From Selenomonas sp. (GTDB taxonomy: Bacteria; Bacillota; Negativicutes; Selenomonadales; Selenomonadaceae), in contig DOYB01000009.1 in NCBI GenBank assembly GCA_003518745.1, forward strand, positions 1 to 11,107: 11,107 bases of DNA. Direction: 5' to 3'. The notes under the pieces are model-generated. The model was not told where the DNA came from, did not search any database, and saw nothing but the letters and a program-made list of their open reading frames with translations. This document shows, in pieces, positions 6,065 to 11,107 of the stretch (positions within the stretch are counted from its first letter, which is position 1; each line of letters opens with the position of its first letter). A program made the position numbers and the translations under genes.

Positions 6065-6616
6065 ATGAAACGAGTTGTGCGAATTCTATGTATTTTCAGC
6101 TTTGCGATTGTCTATTTCTCTGCCGTATGCGGAGCAGCCCCCGCTGCTGTCAGTCCGGAGGATTGCCGCTTGTGTAATACGGGGAATCTCCAAATCGGTG
6201 TCGTAACGAGCGTTCAGGAGGCTTCGGGGGTTTTGGGTGATGTAATATCCTTCGCCCAGGGATCGCCTTCCTCGGCATATATCCCGGCGAAGGTTGTCTG
6301 CGAGTACGGGACAATATGGCTGGGTGATACCTCGGGCAACGCAGATACATGGACCCAGGCACGGGTAGAGAGGCTGATCGTCACAAGGGAGGATGTCTAT
6401 ACTGTTGGCGGCGTGCACATCGGCGACCATCTTTCCAAGGTTATAGACACTTATGGCGAGGCCAGGTACAGGCCAAACGATATAAAAGAATATAACGGCG
6501 TTGTAGATCAGTGGGCAAAATACAGCCCGGCCAGCGGATTGGATCATATTGCTATTGGCATTCGGGACGGATTTGTTACAGCCATTGCCGTCAGCAAAAT
6601 GGCCGGAGGTCTATGA
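6065..6616 (+). CDS. Secreted hypothetical protein, 183 aa
   Basis: The N-terminus is a clear Sec signal peptide: basic MKRVVR, a hydrophobic core ILCIFSFAIVYFSAVCG, and likely cleavage after AAPAA near residues 24-28. The mature part begins with a CxxC pair (CRLC) and ends with a module around VGGVHIGDHLSKVIDTYGEA (about 113-132). That G(V)xIGDxxxxVxxxYG pattern is typical of small extracytoplasmic domains of the SmpA/BamE-like and CAP-associated type. I assign no function. An AGGAGGG ribosome-binding site sits 7 bases before the ATG. The RTX-like gene starts 68 bases downstream with no terminator between, so co-transcription is possible. GC content and codon use are higher than in the BrnTA neighbourhood. 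Confidence 0.75.
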   Translation: MKRVVRILCIFSFAIVYFSAVCGAAPAAVSPEDCRLCNTGNLQIGVVTSVQEASGVLGDVISFAQGSPSSAYIPAKVVCEYGTIWLGDTSGNADTWTQARVERLIVTREDVYTVGGVHIGDHLSKVIDTYGEARYRPNDIKEYNGVVDQWAKYSPASGLDHIAIGIRDGFVTAIAVSKMAGGL

Positions 6617-6684
6617 GACGGGAATGGCGGTATAATATTCATAAAACTCTGTGATCGTGGCGAATTAAAAGGGAGATGAGAGAT

Positions 6685-8292
6685 ATGGGAACACGTGAGG
6701 AATTTTGGCATGATGGTTACCTTGAATCATGGTATGATGACGGCAGCCATGGGTATTTGTACATTGACGATGACAAGGTAATTCATGGTTCAGCTATTGG
6801 TGAGTGGTTTTGGAGTGGTGTAGAAACTGCTAGGCAAAAGAATTGTACCGTCAGAGCTGGTGATGGGAATGATACTATTCAAGGTTTGCGAGGTTTTCAT
6901 GTCTATGGGGAAGATGGTAATGACATTATCGAGGATGAAGCAGCAGCGGTAGTTTTCGGTGGCTTTGGAAATGATAGCCTTAAAGGCTCCTGGGTTGATG
7001 GCGGGCCGAACAATGATATTATCGAAGCGATTGCTGTGGCTTCTGGTGGAGATGGAAACGATACTATATTAGGCAGCTTTGCTAACAGCTATGAGTCTAA
7101 TAACTTCATGGGCATCGGTGGCAATGGGAACGATACATTTAAAGGCTATTTTTACGGTAAAGTCGTTTTAGAAGGCGGGAGAGGAAATGACTCTTTTGAC
7201 TTGGAAGTGAAATCTCTTGGCAAGCTGGATGGTGGAGCGGGTAATGATTTTATCTCTGTTAAGGTTAACTTTGCTAGTGACTCAGGCTGGGAACTTATTG
7301 GGGGAGAAGGAAACGATACGATTCAGTGTGTTCTTGACCGTACTGATGTCACCATCGAGGGAGGGACTGGCGACGATATAATCGACCTGACGCCGTCGTC
7401 CAGGAAGAAAGGCGCGCTGATAAAGTATTATGAGGGCGATGGCCACGATGTCATCTACGGGGCCAGCAGCGCGCTCGACAAGCTGTATATTGAAGCCTCC
7501 TACGAAATGACATATACCCAGACCACCGAACAGTCAAATCGTGGCGTGGCGGACCTCATCTTCAAGATGTCTGACGGGTCCGTCACTTTCAAGGACCTAA
7601 GCGTCTCGGAGTACATGCAGCATCCATTGGCAGTCGCCAGCGATGACGGGGACGATACGCCCATCGCTTTCGTCTATGGCGGCGGCGATAAGGCAATACC
7701 CAACTATTCCGGCGGCAAGGTGGCGTATGCCACAGATTTCACGGGGATAGGCTTCAATGACAATGATTTCATGATAAACTCAAGTTCGGGAACGCTGTCG
7801 CTGCAGAATGCCCGTGACAAGGTCATTGACGTTTCGAGTACCAGGGGGAGGACCATTGCCTACGCCTTCATGGCCAGCGGCGGCGGAGAAATTGACGGCA
7901 GCGGATTCTCCCAGATGGAAGTGATACTTGGGGGCAACAACGCATCGAACGTGATATATGCCGGAGCAGGGGGCTCCTCCCTCTGGGGCGGCGCTGACTC
8001 CGTCGCCGACACGCTGAATGGCGGATTCGGCGAAGACAATTTCTTTGTCGGCAAGAAAGACGGCTCGGATGTAATCAATTTCGCCTCCCCGGATGACCGT
8101 GTGATACTGTACGACGTAAGCCTGAGCGACATATCGAGCTTCACCCCTTCGGAACTTGGCATATCCCTGGCCCTTAAGACCGGCTCCACCATCACGGTGA
8201 ACGACACAGACAACCTATCTCCCGCATTCCAGCTGTCGGACGGCTCCAGCTGGAAATTCAACCACACCACGAACGATTGGCAATCAGCCTGA
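6685..8292 (+). CDS. RTX-like calcium-binding repeat protein, 535 aa
   Basis: At least eleven GGxGNDxI-type calcium-binding turns lie between about residues 58 and 255 of the chosen start (AGDGNDTIQG, GGFGNDSLKG, GGDGNDTILG, GGNGNDTFKG, GGTGDDIIDL and others). They are spaced 14-24 residues apart rather than in the usual tandem 9-residue array. Further glycine-rich turns occur near the C-terminus (YAGAGGSSLWGGAD, LNGGFGEDNFFVG). There is no N-terminal signal peptide; RTX proteins normally leave by type I secretion through a C-terminal signal, so export is inferred. The ATG at 6685 is preferred because AAAGGGAG (6668-6675) is 9 bases upstream; the earlier in-frame ATG at 6676 touches that site. 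DNA before about 7385 is AT-rich and after it GC-rich, which points to a chimeric gene. No secretion genes lie in the window. Confidence 0.85.
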   Translation: MGTREEFWHDGYLESWYDDGSHGYLYIDDDKVIHGSAIGEWFWSGVETARQKNCTVRAGDGNDTIQGLRGFHVYGEDGNDIIEDEAAAVVFGGFGNDSLKGSWVDGGPNNDIIEAIAVASGGDGNDTILGSFANSYESNNFMGIGGNGNDTFKGYFYGKVVLEGGRGNDSFDLEVKSLGKLDGGAGNDFISVKVNFASDSGWELIGGEGNDTIQCVLDRTDVTIEGGTGDDIIDLTPSSRKKGALIKYYEGDGHDVIYGASSALDKLYIEASYEMTYTQTTEQSNRGVADLIFKMSDGSVTFKDLSVSEYMQHPLAVASDDGDDTPIAFVYGGGDKAIPNYSGGKVAYATDFTGIGFNDNDFMINSSSGTLSLQNARDKVIDVSSTRGRTIAYAFMASGGGEIDGSGFSQMEVILGGNNASNVIYAGAGGSSLWGGADSVADTLNGGFGEDNFFVGKKDGSDVINFASPDDRVILYDVSLSDISSFTPSELGISLALKTGSTITVNDTDNLSPAFQLSDGSSWKFNHTTNDWQSA

Positions 8293-8318
8293 TATCGGGG
8301 TAAAAAAATATTGAAAGA

Positions 8319-8346
8319 GCACGGTTATTTGACCGTGCCCTTTTCT
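8319..8346. terminator. Bidirectional terminator between RTX-like and 61-aa genes
   Basis: A perfect 7-bp stem, GCACGGT (8319-8325) with ACCGTGC (8332-8338), has a 6-base loop. The plus side is followed by CCTTTTCTC; the minus side is followed by CTCTTTCAATATTTTTTTA. It can end both convergent transcripts. Confidence 0.8.
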
Positions 8347-8436
8347 CGTGGATAAAGATTCGAGTTCCTTGGCCGCCAGCGAGCGAGCCCATCGCCTGTG
8401 ATCACCGTTGCGGGAAATGGCGAAATCCCCGCCAGC

Positions 8437-8622
8437 TCACTTCCTCACATCGAATTCCTTGATGATGGCGCCATCATCTTCCTCAAGCGTTACCTTGACG
8501 GCCTTCTCCTTCTTGTACCAGTTTGCCACGAAGAACCTTGCTTCGCCGCTGGACAGGTCGTCCTGTGCCGACACGTACTTCCTTTCCCCTTCTTCAGTAT
8601 AGAGGTAAACCTTTCTGGGCAT
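8437..8622 (-). CDS. Hypothetical 61-aa protein
   Basis: I do not recognise the family. The protein is small and charged, with alternating beta-like segments (MPRKVYLYTEEGERKYV, ARFFVANWYKKEKAVKVTLE) and an acidic EEDDGA turn. The ATG at 8620-8622 is preceded by AAGGAG at the proper 8-base distance, which supports translation. It converges on the RTX-like gene and shares its GC-rich composition. Its stop is followed by a GCGGG/CCCGC stem (8412-8433), and the bidirectional terminator at 8319-8346 lies further down. A perfect palindrome (8667-8679) lies in its upstream region. Confidence 0.6.
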   Translation of the reverse strand: MPRKVYLYTEEGERKYVSAQDDLSSGEARFFVANWYKKEKAVKVTLEEDDGAIIKEFDVRK

Positions 8623-8666
8623 CCCGCATTCTCCTTATCTCCCTGGGCCATGGTTTTCCGAACGGT

Positions 8667-8679
8667 ACTGGGACCCAGT
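8667..8679. promoter_or_regulatory. Palindrome ACTGGG-A-CCCAGT upstream of the 61-aa gene
   Basis: A perfect 13-base inverted repeat lies 45 bases before the start of the 61-aa gene. It is about 15 bases downstream of a TTGACA box on the minus strand (8695-8700), for which I see no good -10 box. It could be an operator or a leader hairpin. Confidence 0.35.
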
Positions 8680-8699
8680 CCATATTCTTTTTAATGTCA

Positions 8700-9180
8700 A
8701 CATATCATTTTATGTCCATTTCGGATTTTATGGATGTTTCCGATAAAAAGGGCGTTATCGGTACTGTCCGTAAACCGCCCATATCCCTCTGCCCTTTTAT
8801 GCCCGAACCTGCCCGGTTTGCGGATTGTTTACGATAGAATTGAGCTGACCTGATTTCCTGCCCTTCACGGATTCGGATCCCTGCGGGAACCTGTCGATTC
8901 ACCCGGCGGCCGCCGCCCGTGCTGAGACACTTTCTCATTAACATCCTGTTCTCCCGCTGCTTCAGGACATGGTGTGGGGGGCGCTCCGCGCCCATCCATC
9001 TACCTTCCTGCCGATTTCACGCCTTTCATCCCACATCCTTTTCCTTTAAGATCCGGTTCCCCCTCTGGGAGCGTCCCGACTTCTCTTTCTTTCTCCTTAG
9101 AAGCTCATCCATCCGTAGCCCAGACACTTGCGATTTTCAATTTTTTTCGTGCGAATCTCGAATTATCGCTTGACTCGAAC
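8700..9180. other. Gene-free GC-rich region with RNA-like stems
   Basis: No frame here has a credible ribosome-binding site or recognisable product. Several inverted repeats stand out: CCGATA/TATCGG (8740-8745, 8756-8761); an 11-bp pair TCCGTAAACCG/CGGTTTGCGGA with one G-T pair (8767-8777, 8814-8824); and GGGCGC-TCC-GCGCCC (8979-8993). This may be noncoding RNA, an untranslated region, or a decayed insertion. Confidence 0.4.
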
Positions 9181-9548
9181 CGTCACCCCATGATAGGACG
9201 GATGGTGAGCGGGAGCAGAGTGGCCCCTGCCCTGCTCGGTTGCAGTGCAAGAGCGATAGGACGGCGTGGAGCCGCGTCCTTCGAACCCTTTCGCCAACTC
9301 CTCCATCATCAAGATGGAACGACCCACGGTCTGGCTTTACATCGTCGCCCTCTCGGACGGTTGTTGGTGCTGCCTCATCGCTGGTGGCTAACCCCAGCTC
9401 CCAGTACGGTTTAGCCCTGTCGGCCAGACAGGGCATCAACAGGAGGAATCGCACCCCCTGCGCGTCGTGGAAAATCAAGGCCCCTCTGACGGGCTGAACG
9501 TCTGGCAGGCTAACGCCGACGGGAAAGCGTCACTTTCCTTTCGTGCTT
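9180..9548. ncRNA. Candidate structured noncoding RNA, family unknown
   Basis: Stems follow one another closely: GAGCAG/CTGCTC enclosing GGC/GCC (9214-9238), GGAC..GGC/GCC..GTCC (9259-9279), TCCATC-ATCAA-GATGGA (9302-9318), a perfect 8-bp GCCCTGTC-GGCCA-GACAGGGC (9414-9434), and GACG/CGTC. On the plus strand GGAAAG-CGTCA-CTTTCC (9522-9538) followed by TTTCGTGCTTTTC resembles a terminator, and a weak TTGACT box lies at 9170-9175, favouring plus-strand transcription. The strand is not settled. It does not look to me like tmRNA, RNase P RNA, SRP RNA or rRNA. Mobile-element guide RNAs (HEARO/omegaRNA type) are a possibility that I cannot test. Confidence 0.4.
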
Positions 9549-9559
9549 TTCTTTGCAGC

Positions 9560-9587
9560 AAAAAAAGCACACTTCTCACGGTGCTTT
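9560..9587 (-). terminator. Minus-strand intrinsic terminator
   Basis: On the minus strand AAAGCAC (9581-9587) pairs with GTGCTTT (9564-9570) across a 10-base loop, and the T run continues to 9560. It would end a transcript entering from the right, for which no gene is visible. A small RNA read leftward from about 9650 is possible. Confidence 0.55.
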
Positions 9588-9608
9588 CCGCACCAACAGA
9601 AGAAATGT

Positions 9609-9743
9609 GCTGATATCTGCCCCAATCTCTTGATATATCTAGCTAGTTATTGACATGATGCCTATAGCAATGTATAATTGAAGTAAGCAAATATTGGTCT
9701 ATCCCCGGGATTGTTGCAAATTTTTTGTGGGGCAGACATCAGC
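9609..9743. repeat. 16-bp inverted repeat pair flanking the small-RNA promoter
   Basis: GCTGATATCTGCCCCA (9609-9624) recurs inverted at 9728-9743, with a single mismatch. The pair encloses about 103 bases that contain the promoter at 9650-9678. On either strand the repeat is followed by an intrinsic terminator (9560-9587 on minus, 9745-9780 on plus). Confidence 0.7.
9650..9678 (+). promoter_or_regulatory. Perfect consensus sigma-70 promoter
   Basis: TTGACA (9650-9655), a 17-base spacer and TATAAT (9673-9678) match consensus fully. No reading frame with a ribosome-binding site follows before the terminator at 9745-9780, so the product should be an untranslated RNA. Confidence 0.88.
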
Positions 9744-9780
9744 GAAATCGTTCCGTACGCCAATACGGGACGATTTTTTT
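9685..9780 (+). ncRNA. Predicted small RNA of about 96 nt
   Basis: The transcript is bounded by the consensus promoter and a strong intrinsic terminator. Its body can fold as GTCT-AT-CCCC (9697-9706) with GGGG-C-AGAC (9729-9737), leaving a large loop with GCAAATTTTTTG. The 3' hairpin is the terminator. I find no start codon with a ribosome-binding site. It lies about 250 bases ahead of the partition operon on a likely plasmid, so a regulatory RNA acting on replication, partition or a toxin is conceivable. The target is unknown. Confidence 0.6.
9745..9780 (+). terminator. Strong rho-independent terminator of the small RNA
   Basis: AAATCGTTCCGTA (9745-9757) pairs with TACGGGACGATTT (9764-9776) over 13 bp with one G-T pair. 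The loop is 6 bases, and the T run extends to 9780. Confidence 0.92.
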
Positions 9781-9860
9781 ATTGCTTCCGATACTTTATT
9801 TAATTAAAAATAGTTTATCACACCCCTTAACTTACGTCAATCACAAAAAACCGTAAGACA

Positions 9861-9989
9861 TTTGTAATACAAGGTTCTGAGCAATCTAATTTGTACAGCC
9901 TGTATATACACGCTATACAATTTTAACCGTGCATTATGTATATACATACTATACGGTTAAAACGTAACGCTTGTATATACAGGCTATAT
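9861..9989. repeat. Centromere/operator-like repeats upstream of parA
   Basis: The 10-bp palindrome TGTATATACA occurs three times (9901-9910, 9937-9946, 9972-9981), 36 and 35 bases apart, each followed two bases later by CTATAC or CTATAT. The first sits at the centre of a 30-base imperfect palindrome (9891-9920). The second is at the exact centre of a pair TTTTAACCGT/ACGGTTAAAA (9921-9930, 9953-9962). TTTGTAATACAA at 9861-9872 is a further palindrome. Such arrays before a ParA operon usually bind the small RHH partner and serve as operator and partition site. Confidence 0.7.
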
Positions 9990-10000
9990 GGTGCTATACT
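9971..10000 (+). promoter_or_regulatory. Likely parA promoter
   Basis: TTGTAT (9971-9976), an 18-base spacer and TATACT (9995-10000) form a reasonable promoter. The third TGTATATACA repeat overlaps its -35 box, consistent with autoregulation by the partition proteins. Confidence 0.6.
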
Positions 10001-10033
10001 TGATACATAAAGATTTGAAGGAGTGGAGGTTTT

Positions 10034-10801
10034 ATGAACAAAGTCATCACAATAGCTAATCGCAAGGGTGGAATAGGAAAAACGACTACCACCGCCTCTA
10101 TGGCGGCATGCCTGAAGAAAAAAAAATTTCGTGTTCTGATGATAGACCTGGACTCACAGTGCAACCTGTCCTCAAACGTCAATGCTGATGTCAAAGGATT
10201 GACCGTGCTGGATGTACTGCTCAGAAAAGGCCGCGCTTCTGAAGCGGTTCAAGCTACATCTATATGTGACATCATCCCCGGTAGTCTGGAACTAAGCAAA
10301 ATCAATGATACCCTGGCTAACAAAACAGGCCGTGAGTACCGCCTACTGGAAAGTCTCTTCGATATCAAGGACGACTATGACTATTGCATCATAGACACAC
10401 CGCCTGAGCTAGCCTTGGCCACCACTAATGCCCTAACAGCCTCCGACCAACTTATCATCCCCACGACTGCTGAAAGTTTCTCCTTAGACGGCATCGAGCA
10501 ACTTTACAGTAGTGTCAAGGATGTTTGGTCATACACCAATAAGGACTTGGAGATAGCCGGCATCCTCATCACACTTTATAATTCCCGCGCCGTGCTCTCC
10601 AAAGCTATGCGTAAAGACTTGGAGCAAATAGCCTACAAGATAGATACAAAGCTGTATAAACAAACCATCCGCCGAGGCATTGCCATAGCTGAAGCACAGA
10701 CGCAGATGGTAGACATCTTCAGCTATGCCCCAAATAGTGATGTTGCCAAAGACTATGCTGCTTGGGTAGAAGAGTATCTGGAGGATGAACACAATGCGTA
10801 A
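10034..10801 (+). CDS. parA: ParA-family partition ATPase, 255 aa
   Basis: ParA ATPases move plasmid copies apart by ATP-dependent binding to the nucleoid. The deviant Walker A motif KGGIGKTT is at residues 11-18 with the signature lysine at 11. Walker A' is MIDLDSQ (36-42), and Walker B is CIIDTPPE (118-125, Asp121). The C-terminal half is ordinary for the family. There is no N-terminal HTH extension, so this is the short type Ib-like form, which normally pairs with a small RHH DNA-binding partner; that partner follows. The ATG has a GGAGTGGAGG ribosome-binding site. Codons 29-31 lie in an A9 run (10118-10126). It overlaps the next gene by 8 bases. A chromosomal Soj or integrative-element ParA is less likely given the setting. 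Confidence 0.94.
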   Translation: MNKVITIANRKGGIGKTTTTASMAACLKKKKFRVLMIDLDSQCNLSSNVNADVKGLTVLDVLLRKGRASEAVQATSICDIIPGSLELSKINDTLANKTGREYRLLESLFDIKDDYDYCIIDTPPELALATTNALTASDQLIIPTTAESFSLDGIEQLYSSVKDVWSYTNKDLEIAGILITLYNSRAVLSKAMRKDLEQIAYKIDTKLYKQTIRRGIAIAEAQTQMVDIFSYAPNSDVAKDYAAWVEEYLEDEHNA

Positions 10802-11107
10802 ATCAGAAAAAGACTTTGAACGTAAACCAAAATCAAGACTGGAGCGAGTAGCAGAAGCAGCCTCTACAAGCAAGAAGAAAACAGGCGTAGCCTCTATTGC
10901 TGGCAACCGTGTCAGCGAGACAGAAGACCAGCGAGCCAAAAAGAGTGCATTGGTATCCACGAATTTCAGGCTCCCTAGAGATGTGAAAGATCAATGCATG
11001 GCTTTGGCGGCACTCAAACAAGTTTCACTGACTGAGTTAGTTGTACACGCAATGAAAATGCAGTTGAAGCGGAATGCTCCTTTGTTGAACCAATTTACCA
11101 AATTCCG
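10794..11107 (+). CDS. ParA-partner RHH DNA-binding protein (3' end beyond window)
   Basis: The frame opens at ATG 10794, overlapping the end of parA by 8 bases in a different frame, with a GGAGG ribosome-binding site inside parA. It runs open to the window edge (104 codons seen). The N-terminus is basic and flexible (MRKSEKDFERKPKSRLERVA). The segment STNFRLPRDVKDQCMALAAL followed by KQVSLTELVVHAMKMQLKRN fits strand, helix, helix of the ribbon-helix-helix fold used by ParG/Omega-like centromere-binding proteins. It should bind the repeats at 9861-9989, load onto parA's plasmid copies and repress the operon. Role is inferred from position and fold pattern; the end of the protein is not visible. 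Confidence 0.8.
   Translation, partial: MRKSEKDFERKPKSRLERVAEAASTSKKKTGVASIAGNRVSETEDQRAKKSALVSTNFRLPRDVKDQCMALAALKQVSLTELVVHAMKMQLKRNAPLLNQFTKF

Noticed and set aside
6086..6547. 153-residue minus-strand frame
   Set aside because: It is antisense to the gene with a clear signal peptide and has no initiation signals.
7860..8270. 136-residue minus-strand frame
   Set aside because: It is a GC-rich shadow of the RTX-like gene with no ribosome-binding site.
9165..9185. tRNA-like GGTTCGAGTC on the minus strand
   Set aside because: The flanking bases do not form a T-arm stem, and no cloverleaf can be built around it.
8974..9414. 146-residue plus-strand frame
   Set aside because: No ribosome-binding site and Pro/Ser/Arg-rich nonsense-like composition; it crosses the hairpins of the RNA candidate.
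9384..9414. AGTACGGTTT as group II intron domain V
   Set aside because: The 5' half of domain V and the GNRA-type loop are missing, and no intron-encoded protein is present.
9137..9478. 113-residue open frame on the minus strand over the structured region
   Set aside because: It begins at TTG with no properly spaced ribosome-binding site and has odd composition. Frames on the other strand are equally open, so it is better explained by GC-rich RNA structure.

Overview
The window reads as part of an accessory replicon, most likely a plasmid, of a low-to-mid GC Firmicute. A rumen or gut Negativicute such as a Selenomonas relative is my guess, but no chromosomal marker fixes the taxon. The case for a plasmid rests on a ParA/small RHH-protein partition operon with a repeat-rich upstream region (9860-11107), a BrnT/BrnA toxin-antitoxin pair, a resolvase-type serine recombinase with a palindrome-rich leader, and several small RHH-like proteins. 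No replication initiator gene lies inside the window.

Layout. Minus strand, 42-1039: a two-gene operon (a 215-aa RHH-like protein and an 84-aa coiled-coil protein) driven by a full-consensus promoter embedded in four tandem 12-bp repeats. Minus strand, 1064-3960: recombinase, then an EcoRI-type adenine methyltransferase split by a -1 frameshift in a homopolymer-rich stretch, then a DUF262 + HNH nuclease, ending at a strong terminator. The methyltransferase and nuclease genes overlap and look like one DNA modification/cleavage module carried with a resolvase. Minus strand, 4138-4742: a basic 155-aa protein with its own promoter and a weak terminator. Plus strand, 4912-5765: brnTA with a palindromic operator and an apparently leaderless toxin start, followed by a broken small gene. 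Plus strand, 6065-8346: a secreted 183-aa protein and a 535-aa RTX-like protein whose 5' part is AT-rich and whose 3' part is GC-rich, closed by a bidirectional terminator shared with a convergent 61-aa gene (8437-8622, minus).

From 8640 to about 9600 I find no credible protein gene. The stretch is GC-rich and full of inverted repeats. The part 9180-9548 looks like a structured noncoding RNA of unknown family. Next comes a compact locus with a perfect consensus promoter (9650-9678) and a very strong terminator (9745-9780), predicting an RNA of about 96 nt; its sequence shares a 16-bp inverted repeat with the flanking DNA. The window ends with the partition operon and its operator/centromere-like repeats.

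The points most worth following up are the frameshifted methyltransferase beside an intact DUF262-HNH nuclease, the unassigned structured RNA region with the adjacent small RNA, the 12-bp repeat-controlled RHH operon, the chimeric RTX gene, and the leaderless toxin. All assignments come from reading the sequence; no database search was run.
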